Assembly: GCF_901709675.1 (NCBI RefSeq) | Contig: NC_051105.1 | Span: forward strand, 2,046,001 to 2,110,000 | Direction of reading: 5' to 3' | DNA from: Syngnathus acus | Lineage: Eukaryota; Chordata; Actinopteri; Syngnathiformes; Syngnathidae | Length of the DNA stretch: 64,000 bases | In this document: positions 48,801 to 61,225 of the stretch, piece after piece | How positions within the stretch are numbered: the first letter of the stretch is position 1 | Layout: each line of letters starts with the position of its first letter | The notes under the pieces: generated by a model | Told to the model about the DNA's origin: nothing | The model's database searches: none | The model's input: only the letters and a program-made list of their open reading frames with translations | Position numbers and translations under genes: made by a program

Positions 48801-51800
48801 AGCCCCCCAAATACACGGACCCCTGGATTTTAAGTTAGTGGCTGACATCACACAAACTCAATATCACACACACGTGCATTTCATCTACGTTTTGGTAACG
48901 CCATCATGCGGGACAATTTGGACGCGTTTTTTAATGCCTGTAGCAGAAGAAAAAAGAGGAAGTTTCACCCCAGACACGGATGTGAGTCAAGCGGGTGGGA
49001 AGACCGGAGAAAGTGTGAGTGGTCAACTTTCTGCGGTCGCCTGTCAATCAAGTGCTGTGAAGCAATTAGAAAAAAAATGTATGAAGTCACATTTTGCCAC
49101 CATGCTTGGCTCACACAAAAACATCCAAAGTGAAATGTTTCACAAATATGTGATTCAATTAAGGCTAAAATGGTTACCGAAACGCACAGAGCAGAACGGA
49201 TGAGAGCAGGTTGAGAGCACAGGCAAATTTTCAGTAGACCCCCAAATGTGATGATGCTAATGCAGCTTGAGGTGTGTCCGGCACACGTTCGTGCGAGGCT
49301 CCGGCGTGCGTTTGTAAACACGGAGGAGATGCAGATAAGCTGACATTATTTGTCCAAACAGGAAAGGACGGAGCTCTCCGAGCACTTCCTGACTCGGTTG
49401 TCACGACAACCAACCAATCGGAGCATAGCGGCGCGAGGACGAGACGCGTGATGGTGGTTGTTTGCTTTCAGGGAGAGCTGCCTGACTCCGGTGAGTCCAG
49501 AGTCCTGCGGTCTGGTCCAGAGCTTCCTGAGCGAGAGTCCGGGCCAAGCCTTCCTGGGCCACGTTCAAGTCCAGATGAAGACGGGCCTGCAGACCCAAGA
49601 CAGACATCTCTTCCTTTTCACTGACACGCTCGTCGTCACCAAGACCAAGTCAGTCCACATGACTTCATTGCTTGCCTCCATCACACCAGTTTTCTTCCCT
49701 CACTTCAGTCTCCCGCTGACCCTCCCTACCTCTCTACTCCCTCTTTACCTCCTTGACTTCCCCGTTCACCTCCCACCCTTTTAACCCACTTACTTTCTTT
49801 CTCCCTCTGAGCTCGTCTCTCTTTTTGGCCGTTACGTCGTCTTTCCCCCCTTCTCTCCCTCTTGAACTCCTCTAACCTCGTCAACTCTTCGCTATGCCTC
49901 CCTCTGCTAAACGTGTAATTATTTTTCGGCCAATTAAATCCATATGAAGCCCGGCGGCGATCAAAGCTCAGCGCGAGGGCTCCCCACCCAGAACAGTGCA
50001 CCGAAATAGAAACTTAAAGAGCACGTCCATATTTAACACACACACACACTCAGCGTGAGGACACAGCAGGACCTTTGTGGTCGGTTCCATCCGGAGCTGA
50101 CCCCTTGGCTATAATTGTCTTTATTACACAGTGGCTGGAGTGAACGCGGGCCAACTCGGAGGATTGTTTGACAAAATGGCCGCCGTGCATCGACGTGCAC
50201 GGGCCGCAGTCGGAGCGTCCTCTGTAATCACGGCAGCAGCAAAAATGTTCATAAACAGCGCGCAATCATTCATTAGCGTTGCTCTCTTTTAAGGCTTCAC
50301 ACGTGCTTGGCTTTTAGTCTTAACACCATCTGCTCCCACGGATTTCTCCATTTAAATGTTTTGATGTAAATATTTTTTGAAAGACAAAGGATAATGACGG
50401 CACGGTGGAGCATTGGTTAGCACGCTGCCTGGGTTTGATTCCAGCCCCCGATATGGGCACTCTAAATTGTCCTCCGTTCGCCGATGTGATTGGCTGGCGC
50501 ACCACAGAGGAAGAAAAGCACTTTGGAGAAAGGATGGATAAAAGATAAGACGTTCTGACTTCCTCCCGCAGGTCTCCGTCTCACTTCAAGGTGAAGGCGA
50601 GAGTGCGCTCGTGCGAGATGTGGACGGCGGGCTGCGTGGACGAGGTGTGCGAGGGCAGCACCAGCCCGGAGAGAAGCTTCGTTCTGGGATGGCCCACCTG
50701 CAACAGCGTGGCCACCTTCAGGTACGCGCCAAACGGCTCTTTTGTTTCCATTCCATAGCTTGAAGATAGAAACCTCAAAATTGATGGAACAGGCCCTGAA
50801 GGGCGGCGCACCATTCCGAACAATCCTCAGCTAAACCGCAGCGCGACAGGCTAACATCAGGCGCACACACACACGTGTGTGTTTACACCATTTACACTCT
50901 CTGGCCTCATGGCAGCCAGCCGTGCCGTGACGTAACATTCTCACATTCCGCCTCAGCGGGAATCGTCTCGCAGCTTCAGCGCAACGTCACACAACGGCGT
51001 CTTTTGCACAGACGCTCCCTCTCGTCGTCATGATTCGTATCGATGGAATGCGTGTCATTTTTTTCGTCTCTCGTCCGCAGCTCCGAGGAGCAGAAGGAGA
51101 AATGGCTGGCGCTCATCAAAAGGTAGAAAAAGATTTTTGGATTTACTTCTCATGTATGAAATGAGTAGAATTTTGGCAATCGGAGGATGAAATCTTTTTT
51201 TTCTTCTTCTAAATCTTTGACTTTCTTTGTCAGTCGTATCACCGAGGGAAAAGAGAAGGACGACCCCAAGACGGTCCCACTCAAGATATTTGCCAAGGAT
51301 ATGGGAAACTGCGCTTATGTAAGATAGGTCTTCTGCTTATGATTAAAATAATAATGAGTACTTAGGTTGGGGATGTGAAAAAGCAACCATGTGTGCGTTT
51401 GTTTAGGCCAAGACGCTGGCGGTCAACAACACAGACAACACCAACGAGGTCATCAGCATGGCACTCACGCAGTTTGGGATAGCTGTGAGTCCTGCTTTGT
51501 TAGAAACTTGAAATCCAAACCCCGTCTCCAGACCATGACTTGAAACCCAACCTTGAAACCTTAACCTTTGTTTGAAACCCCAAGCCAGGCTTGAGTCCCT
51601 GATCGAAACCCTAACCCTGTCTTGAGACCCAACCTTCAATCTTGTCCTATAAACCAAAACATGTGTCTGAAGTTTTAAATCTCAACACTGCCTCGAAACC
51701 CTAAGCCTGTATTTTGTTTTGTAGGGTCACATGAAGGATCATCGCTTGTGGGTGAGCTCCAGTAAGGACGAGCCTCCGTACCCGCTGATAGGTGAGGACC

Positions 51801-54800
51801 ACTGCGTACTAAATGCCTTATTCTCACTTTAAAGGCTTTCATGTCCACGCTTCAACTCGCCCATCTGGAAGCACAGTGTGCCTTTGTTTGTTTTTTTCAA
51901 CATTTCCAGGACATTTGTTCCTTTAAAGCTTTGATGTGGATTTCCAAAACATCCAGTCCTCAGGGGCGCGGCATTCATTTTTGTGCAAATCATTCCTCCG
52001 TCCAGGCCACGAGTTCCCATTCAGCATCAAGATGAGTCACGTTCGAGACGGCGGGAGCGCTAGCGGAGATGTGAGCGGTCCCTGCGATTGTCCCGAGGTT
52101 CAGCTCCTGGACCGATGTCTGCCTCCGGAAACCCAGTGTCACTTTATACTCAGACCCAGCAAAGTCACGCACGGCACGGACGCCTTCGCAGGTCAGCGAC
52201 AAAAACACTGCAGCATCAATGGCGTTGCTTTGATCCGCATAAAGTGGCGCCTTGAGATACAAGTTTAATTCACGCCGTGACTTCATCATCTCAACAGCGT
52301 TACCGCCTACACGCAAACACTACGTCGCTACCTCGCTCCCTGCCGTTTTAGTCCGTAAAACGATATTTTCAAAGAAACAACAACTCAAAGTCTTTGCAAA
52401 ATATTGGAGAAAAGCAAACTCGTGAACTTGGAGGTTGACTGCGGCGATATCGCAACCTCCTCTGCGGGGGACACCCGAGAGAGAAAGTGATGTGCGTGCA
52501 GTGTTGCCTCACTGCCAAAATGTTTTCACTCTGACTTTAAACCCCCAGAAAAAAAGTGAGTAAGAAAGAATGTGGGAAAAGGGAAAATGGAAACGTGAGC
52601 AAAGATAACACTCTTGAAGGTCAGCGAGCAGGCGGGAAAAAGCAACAGCCGACGGCGGGTAAGCGATAGGGCAGGAAACGGGACGGGACGCGAGAAAGAC
52701 AAACAAGATGGACGCTGACGGCAGGGAAACAAAAAAAAGTCCTGCCAGTGTCAGTGAGGCTTGGCAAGAGAATAACAATTGATGATGTAATCATGTGAAA
52801 AATATTTGATCTTTTTAATATTTAGAATAGAAATCTAATTTGAGTTTTACAGTAGGGTTTTAAATTCAAACCCGGATTGGGGTTCCGGTTTCAAGCTAGG
52901 ATTAGAGTTGTAAATTAAGGTCGTCCTGACATCAACTTCTTCCGCAGACGCTGCCCCGCCAAAGTCGTTCAAGCGTAAACGCTCTCTGATCAACTGGCCC
53001 TTCTGGAGGGGCTCCAGCAACCAGCTGGACACCGCGCCCCCACACAGTCCTACCTCGCCCGGCCCCGTCCCGGGTCACCTCTTCGGGCGGCCGCTTGCCT
53101 CCGTCTGCTCGGCGGACAGTGGCCTGCCCAAACCAGTAATGGTGAGCGCAGTCCTGGCAACTAAATGGAAATGCTATCAACTAGCATTGCTAACAGCTAG
53201 CATGCTTTGCGCCTCAAATAAAAAAATGCTGTTGTTAGCTCAAAGCGCTAACCTCACACTCAGCTGACTCCATGCTAACAATAGAAATAAAATGTCTTGG
53301 TTCAGGACATGCTGGTGTTCCTGTACGTAGAGGGTCCATATACCCGTGGCGTGTTTCGGCGTTCGGCGGCAGCCAAGGCATGCCGGGAGCTGCGTGAACA
53401 ACTGGACGCCGGGACAGACAATGGCGAGATTACAGGCCAGTCCGTGTTTGTCGTGGCCGGCGTCCTCAAGGTAAACAGGTTTCCTGAGGTGACGCTTATA
53501 TAGTTCCCATTGAGCAACTACCACCACCCTAAGAAATTGAAATAACCCTCAAAATCAAAACCATTAAATGCGTTTTTATCGCAGGACTTCCTTCGCAGCA
53601 TCCCCGGCAGCCTGCTTTGTTGTGACCTTTACGACCAGTGGACGGCGGCGATGGAGAGTGAGGGAAGCGACGACGTGACCGACAAAGTCTACAGGTAGCA
53701 ATAAGTTAGCCACGAGCTAGTCCGGTTTTTCTTTGATCAATAGAAATGACGTTGATTGGCTGTTTTGTAGCTTACTGCGCCTGCTGCCCGCTGAGAATTT
53801 TCTGCTGCTGCGCCACGTGGTTGGCGTGCTGCACCGCATCCAAGGCTTCGCTCACGACAACCAGATGAATGCTTTCAACTTATCCGTCTGCATCGCTCCC
53901 AGTATGCTTTGGGCCTCCATGCCCGGAACCCCCGAGATGGAGGGGGAAGGCGCCAAGAGGGTAAGAGAAACTTCCAAGGTAGCAATCAAGAAAGCGAAAT
54001 GCGAAACTGACATTGGCTGTGATACAGACGTCTGTTCTTCCATCCAGCAGATTGCTTATCAGATATTAGGTGTTGTATGCTAAAAGCTACACTAACATTT
54101 AACTTTGGTTTAATCTTTGTTCCCCTGACAAGATAAACCACAAGGCTAATCTGATTAACATTTCAGGATGCTACAAGACAAAACAGCTCTTGATGCCTAA
54201 CAACATGGCTTCTTAAAGTACTTGGACGTACAGTGATCTAACATTTGACGTATCGAGGGAATGCTAAGGCACTAAAGTTAGCATGCAATGTCAACAAGTC
54301 TCTTACTACAGTATGTTATTATTATGGAATTACACTAGTTTGCTTTTCCAGTGTATGCGTGTGTGTGTGTGGACGGCCATCCAGGAGATGGAAAAAAAAA
54401 ATAGTGATATGTCAGCAAAAATAACCTCAGCAGCCACAAATATCTCTTTGGCAAATACTCTGCTTTCGACATTTTCCCTCACGGGGTCCGAGACTGTAGC
54501 CAAGTCTTACTGAGGCGCACCTCCACAGAGTCCTGGCTCGTCTCCAAACTGGACGGGAGTCATGTGACCGCGCTATTATCAATTGTAACCGCAAAGATGC
54601 TTGTGACGCTTGATCTCGTCAATATGTACTGTTAGAATAATTAATCCAAAGTACAAGGGGCATATTCTGACAGGTAAATGAGATCATAGGTCACATGATG
54701 GGACTCAAGTGTCAGGGTTTGTGTTCTTGAGTGTTCGTCGATTGCTGCAAATTTGTAGCTGTTGCAAAGGACTAAAAAGAATTGGTTGTGATCGCATATA

Positions 54801-57668
54801 AAGGATGTTTTGGCTTCATCTTTTCAACAAAAATAAGCAGAAGGAAAGAGGAGGATTAAGAGTACACTCCGCTCGGCAGTGGCAGCATATTGGAGCCACA
54901 TTTGCAAAGAACACAGTGGACGTCATCCAAAACCACAGAATGTGGATTCCTGGATCTCGCTCCTTCTAATCTGAAACCAGGCGACCGGCTTTTGTCTTTT
55001 TTTCTTTGTAAAAAAACGGACAAAATGGTGACATCAGAGAGCAGGCTGGCTGTTTACGCGCAGCGGCAAACAGCATCCAGACGCACTAAGCCGCAACATC
55101 TGGAGCCAAACAAACAAAAAAGTGACTTGCGTTTCCATGGCGTCAGCGAGGCTGACTTGCTTGTGTAAACACACGCGAAACTCTTCCTCTCAAATTTGAC
55201 TTGAAATTTAAGCCATTTATCAAGATCAAGAACGGTCTGGTGAACGCCTAATGCTGGTCCTACAGCAAACCGCTTTCACAGTCTCAGACTAAAAACTGAA
55301 AAAAAAGATTTAGAATGAGGGAAAACCTTGGTTCATCAACTATTTTCTTTGTTCAGTCCTGTTTCATGAGTTTGAAAAAGCGCTGCCCCATGTTTGTTGG
55401 TTTTTGAATGAATTTATTCCGTTTTGGATGGAGGCTATAATAACAGACTGCGGAAAAAGTGAAGCACTGTGAATACTTTCCAGATGCACTAACTACTGCA
55501 ACTATCATCCCATTTATGTCTGAAAAGGATTTGGTGAAATTAAAAACATGTAAACTGGTCAAAGTGAAGAAAAGATGCAATTCCTGCCCAGATTCTCAGC
55601 CAAAATGATGAGGTACCATAAGGGGGGGGGGGGTTGTGTTTACGCGGTCAGCTTGGAATGAGCGCGTGGGTGTTGAAAAGGTGGAAATTGTCAGAATGAA
55701 AATATGTGAGGAAACGTTTGGACAGCTGCGCCGATATTGGCGGGGAAAACAAAAAAGTTATTTAGGTCAGGAACTCCTCCAATAAACATGCCTCGTGAGC
55801 AAACACTCCGCTAGTGTTGTCTGATGACTACGAGGTGTGTGTGGAGGAAGAAAACACTCTTTTGCGTACTCCTAACGGCAAAATTGCCAAAAGTTGCTGC
55901 ATATATTTTACCTGTGTCAAAGAAATAGGCAACATGAAAAATTCAAGACAAATGTAGCGTATTTGCTAACGACATAGCGCTAAATCTTGGCATAACAGAA
56001 GCTCCACCACTTCCTCTGCCTGTAACACAAAATGGACATTTACTTGCTGATTCAGCACTTTATCGCTCGGTCTCAAAACCCATCAAATTTGTTTTGGAAA
56101 TACATTTTTTTTTAAAATGTGTAAATTTTGACATTAGTTCTCTCGCCTTAGGTGTGCGAACTGGTGCGCTTCCTCATCGAGAATTGCGCCGCCATGCTGG
56201 GTGATGATGTCACTTCCCTGTTTTCTGCGTTCAGCCCAAAGGGCGGCGGCAGCGAGCACAGCTCCGGTGAGAGATCAATTGTGTGATGCTACTACACAAA
56301 TATGGAACATTTACACATTCATTTACACATCACACGTGGCTGGTTCCAGATGCGTCGTCGTTCCAAATGAACGACTCGTCCTACGACAGCCTGGAGAACG
56401 AGCTGAACGACGAACCCGAGTCTCCGTGCCAGGACCAACTCCCTCTGCGCGACAAACCGGACAGCCGCAGCCGTGATTCGGTCCTCACGCTCAGCGACTG
56501 CGAACCGGACGCCGAGGGCCCCTCCGCCGACCTCCTTCTGCAGCTGGCTCCCCTGGCCAGGCCCCGTCGCTTCAGCCCCGCCACGCGCCAGCCTCGCGCC
56601 CGCCACGCCAACGGAGCATCCTCGCAGAGCGCCGGCCGGAGGCTGAGACGTAGCTCGGAGCCCGCCTTAGCCGTCCTCGCCGGGGGGCGCCAGCCGCTAC
56701 GCAAGGCTAGCTATGATGCCGCCATGGAGGGAGAGGAGGAAGAGGAGGAGTTCCTGGAGAAGGAGCTAAACGGGCTCCACCTGAACTCGGAGCGCGACCA
56801 GAACGGCGGGCGGCGGAAGAACAAGCACGTGCCTCCGCTGCGTCTAGACGCCAGCTGCTCGAGCCTCTCCTCGCCGGCCACGTCCCCTACCGGTTCCTCG
56901 CTCAGCTCCTTAGACTCTGCTTTCTCACAGTACTCCACCGATTATGGCATCGCCCCGACAGGAGACGGCCCCCTCCGGTCTCCACGCTGCTCCCCGCCGC
57001 AGAAGGATGCCCGCCCCGGCCACGGCGCCCACCCCAATATGTGGCTGAAGAAGGACCGTCGCCTCTCTTTGAAGCAGCCTCTCAACGGACATGCGAGTGA
57101 GGAATCGCTGCCCACTGGGACCCAAACCGGGACGCCCAACCGGCGGCCCGGCAGTCCTCCATCCTACCAGCAGGCGCTCCTTCAACTACAGTGCACCTCG
57201 CCCTTCTACAAGGGGGCGGACAAGCCTCTAACGGTGCGAGAGCTCCGCCTCCTCCACAACACAGGAACTGACGCCGGCCAGCCCCCGATGGGCGTTTTCT
57301 ACGGACAAAGTGCCACCACTCTCGTGTTAAAACGCCAGAAGTCTCACTCTCTGACGCCGCCTGTCCAGAGCCGGACTCTGCCCCGCCGCCGGTCTGAGCC
57401 CTCTTGCCACCCCTCCAAAACCGCAACCCTGGACAGACCCCGGGCCCGCCTGAGGGTGTCGGACACTGAGCCCCTGTCGCCCTCCGCCGACCGTACCGTG
57501 CAGGACTACTTTTCGGCAAGTGGGGACGCGGCGGGCACCGCGCGGAGGAGCCAGGAGGTGGCGCTAGCCATCGCCCAGGCCAAGAAGGAGTGGCGGAGTC
57601 GGCAGTGTAGCGAGCCGAGATTGGACGATTTTGACCAACTCTTCTTTGCCGAAGAGTCGTACGTGTAA
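45826..57668 (+). CDS. arhgap20: Rho GTPase-activating protein 20, complete
   Basis: Fifteen exons: 45826-45960, 47814-47899, 49472-49648, 50572-50721, 51081-51122, 51234-51318, 51407-51484, 51725-51791, 52006-52191, 52948-53141, 53306-53470, 53585-53694, 53771-53960, 56152-56266, 56350-57668. Phases all agree, giving 1032 residues. After a polyQ N-terminus come KMKTLAQRRQSAPSL, a PH domain (RHLFLFTDTLVVTK to the KEKWLALI helix), a Ras-associating domain (PLKIFAKDMGNCAY to LWVSSSKDEPPYPLIG) and a RhoGAP domain (exons 11-14) with the arginine-finger motif GVFRRS and KDFLRSIPGSLL. The long last exon is disordered and Ser/Pro-rich (SSYDSLENELND, RDSVLTLSDCEPD). It stimulates GTP hydrolysis by Rho GTPases, and in mammals links Rap1 to RhoA in neurite outgrowth. 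The last exon is shorter than in human. Confidence 0.94.
45841..45888 (+). repeat. arhgap20: CAG/CAA repeat encoding polyglutamine in arhgap20
   Basis: Fifteen consecutive Gln codons (mixed CAG and CAA) right after MESMSP. The CAA interruptions would slow repeat expansion. Confidence 0.9.
50397..50535 (+). repeat. Fragment of a common teleost interspersed repeat
   Basis: It starts with GACGGCACGGTGGAGCATTG and GTTAGCAC, then GGTTTGATTCCAGCCCC, resembling the tRNA-like head of a widespread fish repeat. It skips the middle and ends with GATTGGCTGGCGCACC and a GGATGGATAAAA tail. It lies in the intron before arhgap20 exon 4. The assignment is from memory of the consensus. Confidence 0.65.
51500..51715. 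repeat. Degenerate telomere-like minisatellite in an arhgap20 intron
   Basis: Six or more imperfect units built around GAAACCCTAACCCTG and TTGAAACCC, spaced about 30 bp apart, fill most of the intron between exons at 51484 and 51725. Confidence 0.7.
53961..56151. other. Large arhgap20 intron inside the RhoGAP domain
   Basis: About 2.2 kb with no supported exon. A G tract of twelve lies at 55623-55634. Confidence 0.6.
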
Positions 57669-58392
57669 CTACCAACTTTGTACATAGCCACTTTTTACCA
57701 GCTTTGTATTACTCACTGTTGTCTAAATAGCATTTACGGTACCAGGGTGGGAGATTTCCTATATTTCTAAAAAGGTACACATGCACTTCCTGCTTAGCGC
57801 CAAAATAAGATGCGGTTTTGGTTTTGCTAAAATGAATATCACAAAAAGAGGCAAGAGACGTTCCATTTGCATCCCGCCAAAATAAGAGCATTTTTACTTG
57901 ACATAAAGACAAGTTAAGAGCACGAAACACAGTTAAAACCTTTAAAAATGACAATGTCTTGCGCAAATTGAGGTGCACTTGCTGGTGCCATTTGTCTGTG
58001 CATACTACAAAATAAGAGCATGCAGTTTCCAACTTGTGCTTTGAAATTTATCAGATTTATCTCCAGCACACAAAAGATTCTTTTAGTGATTAAATCTAGC
58101 CGACAAATATGTATTTATTAGGAGAAATCAATGTCCCTGCTTCTGGGTTTTTTAATGTGCTAATTAGGGAATTTTCCATTATATTATCTTGTATAAAAAA
58201 GGAATTCATTTTGTAATTGTATGATTAGTTCCCCCACATTGTAAAATTGTATTTATAATACAGAAATATATGATAAATATAAGTATGATCATTTTCATAT
58301 GTAATTAAATCAAATTGTATTTTTGTACATGTGCTGCTGCTGTTGCCATAGAAACTATATTTGCTACATATTTCTATTGTGTACAACATTTG

Positions 58393-58398
58393 AATAAA
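58393..58398 (+). terminator. arhgap20: arhgap20 poly(A) signal
   Basis: AATAAA 725 bp after the arhgap20 stop, followed by a T-rich stretch. Confidence 0.6.
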
Positions 58399-58399
58399 A

Positions 58400-60500
58400 T
58401 GCTCTCTTCCAAGATTCCTTTTGATTTTAGCTGTACTGTTAGCTTTTGATAGAATAATGAAATCGAAAAATATTTGATAATGACAGCCCTAGTTTCAAGT
58501 CAGGGTTATCAGATCTTTGTGTGCAGCAGTACGAGAAAAAAAAACCCATAAAAATGCAACAAGTGTAAGAGGCAGCTATGCCTTCAGGCGCATTCATAAT
58601 GGCGCCATTTATGACAGAAACAAAGTGTGCTTGCTGCCAGATATACAGCATCCCTGGCGACTGGCTGAATTCTTTACCATCTATTTCATTATCTGTTTGA
58701 TCAAATCTAGCTTAATTATTAAAAATGCATTGTAAAAAAATCAAGGGACATTTCAACGCCTCTGTTCCGGCTCGGAAGCTGCCTCCTGAGTCTTTGTGCG
58801 GAGTCGCCGTCAATCATAATTCCAGCTCGTAGCTCTGCTGGTTTGTTATGTAAGGTCCACAAGAATGTCAGCGGACAAGACCCGGCAGCGTCTCCTAATT
58901 ACGGCGCTCGGCACAGCAGCGGGGCCGTATTTGTGATTTAAATACGGCCTTTGACACCGAAGGGAAAACGAAGCAGATGGCAAATTGACTGACTGACAGG
59001 CCTCCTTAAACACTTGCACTGTCTGCCCTGTGCTGTCCTCTGTGGGGTCTGTGGGTTTTGATGACCTAGGACAGAAGGTCTCATGTTTTCTATCATTTCT
59101 GTTCAGTCTCTCCTCTTTCTTGCACACAATCAACAACATAGTAGGCAACTTTTGGCGCTAGTACCGATACCTGGTGTCGATACTCGTCCAAATGTTGAGG
59201 GTTTCACGTAAAGGTGTTATATTACGTCATCGGCGTTTTGATTTTGATTGTTTTTTTCTTTTACAGTGGATACAAATGGTTGCAACACAGGCCATTCTGT
59301 CAGTCAGTCAGACTACGAAGGAATGTGACCTCTGCCAAGGTAAACACTCAGCGTTAGCCACATATTGAACGTACACTTGAAAGACAAGTCGTGAATGGCA
59401 AAAAACAATGATCAACTGTAACTCGGTGTTCTTATTTCACAAGACAGAGTACAAACTTGTATAATGGTCACACATTTGCCATGTAATAATCACTGTGGAC
59501 ACTGCATTAGGTACACCTGACTGCAGTATTTAACAAGCCACGATTGGGGTTTAAAGTCAAGTATGGGTTTTAAACTTTAAAGTTTACAAACAACATTGTC
59601 GGTTTGGAACTCGGATCGGCTATTGTCTCTCGTGCGTAGTGACGTCATCCATCATGACAGGTCAAACAAAGCAATCGTCGACACACTAAAGTCAAGACGT
59701 ATTTAAAATGAGTTCATAGCCAATTTCTGAGGATAAATGAAGCGGATGGTGCTTTTCTAACGCTAAACCGTAGTGGTCTTTTACTGACACCGTGTGGACA
59801 AAGTTGGAAACGTGGCGGAGGACTTGATGAGTCTGGGTTGCCTTGGCGACGACGACGACGTGTCGAGAAAACAAAACGACCGCACGGCAGCAGTGTTTCA
59901 CAATGTAAAGATGAAGCTGAATGAGACAGCCTACCTCCACATGCAAAAGGTTGTATTTCGGCTGCAAATAAATACTTGAAATACTGTCACATCAATCTTG
60001 TATTTAGCCAGAAAAATAGGATATTTTACAAGACAATGTATTGTCACCTTTTTGCCCACAAAAAGTCTACTTAAGGCTATAAAAGCTATATTGTACCTTA
60101 TAAGGTTACATGTTGTTATTGAACTTAAAAAGGTTAATAGACAACTTTTAACCTTAAAGAAAAATTTATAACTCATTGTAGCGTCTCTGAAATATTTAAA
60201 TACCCCAATCTACCAACTTTTTCCTGCTCATAGTTGAACTTTCTTATGCAATATTAGGAAATAATATACAAGATGAGCTTGTTGCAGAAGGGAGGGGGGA
60301 GTGCAAGGCGAGCAGAGACAAGCGAGGCGAGAAGCGAGTGAGGCTGAGGGGGAGCCTGCTCACAGCTCACCACCACCACCACGCCTCGCTATCAACTTAG
60401 TCAGCCATATTGCTACGTACGTACATACGTGACTTTGTGACGAGTCTTACCCCGTGTCAGTGAGCTCCGTGTCCGGTCATCGCCGTCGAGCCAGCGAGCT
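58400..60500. other. Intergenic region between arhgap20 and rdx
   Basis: No supported gene. A 61-codon open frame at 59794-59979 has no splice or family support. The region 58840-58990 is non-repetitive, with balanced composition and paired ATACGGCC/GGCCGTAT stretches, and might be a conserved element. Confidence 0.5.
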
Positions 60501-60518
60501 ATTTTTATCCTTGTGTGG

Positions 60519-60527
60519 ATATATAAA
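60519..60527 (+). promoter_or_regulatory. rdx: TATA box of the rdx promoter
   Basis: TATATAAAG sits in a GC-rich region, about 110 bp before a strong splice donor (CGTGCTG/GTGAGT) at 60640 that closes a non-coding first exon. Confidence 0.55.
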
Positions 60528-60549
60528 GCGACGGCGCCCGGTTCAGGAG

Positions 60550-60639
60550 GGAGGAGGAGGCGCAGAGTGGACCGCTGGTAGCGGGGTGACAACACTCCAT
60601 CGTAGGCATCCTTTACCTTGACGCGGCGTGGACGTGCTG
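60550..60639 (+). other. rdx: Non-coding first exon of rdx (approximate start)
   Basis: The end is set by the donor GTGAGT at 60640; the start is estimated from the TATA box. It would splice to the acceptor at 63283. Stop codons in all frames make it 5' UTR. Confidence 0.5.
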
Positions 60640-60700
60640 GTGAGTTCCAACCGGGGCTGATTGCTTTTGTCGACTTTGGATATTCGCCGCTTCTTCGGCG

Positions 60701-61225
60701 TTTTCCGGCACCGACTTGAATGTCATTTTGGAGGTGTGTGGAAAGCGGTAAGGTGTCACAGTCGCCGCCGAGGAGAGGTGCGTCATATAGCGGCCAGGCT
60801 AATTAGTTTCCTCTCCTGTACACTGGGGACATCTCCGAGGAACCTTTAAGGACTTGAAGTCGCACTGTAGCGCTGACTCACGCTTTGAGATCCAATTTCA
60901 ACGTGTGGCTCATTCAATGTTCATTGAAGTGGGCTTTGAGCAACTTTTTAAGTCTACCTGGATGGCCACTGACAGCTAAGAGTCCTTGTCCGGTGGTGGT
61001 GCCGTGGTAACACAGGCATCACAGTGCGGTCGAGCTGGGACTTTATCCCCTTATCATCTTGGGACAATTCGTTTTCCGGCGCTGACTTTGCGCACATTTT
61101 GAAGACGAGTGGATACTAGGCAAGGTGTCACTCTTGTCGCCGAGGTGAGGTGCGTCATTATCGGAGCTAATTGGTTACCCCCGCACTCAGGAGGCACTTC
61201 CGGGGCACGTTTAATGACTTGCAGC
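60701..61225. repeat. Diverged tandem duplication in the first rdx intron
   Basis: Two copies about 371 bp apart (about 60701-60860 and 61072-61225) share, in order, TTTTCCGGC, GACTT, AGGTGTCAC, GCCGAGG, GAGGTGCGTCAT, GCTAATT, a CACT-GG stretch, TCCG-GG and a TTTA-GACTTG end. Confidence 0.65.

Noticed and set aside
48703-49203. 166-codon plus-strand open frame in an arhgap20 intron
   Set aside because: Low-complexity flanks and no domain; likely chance.
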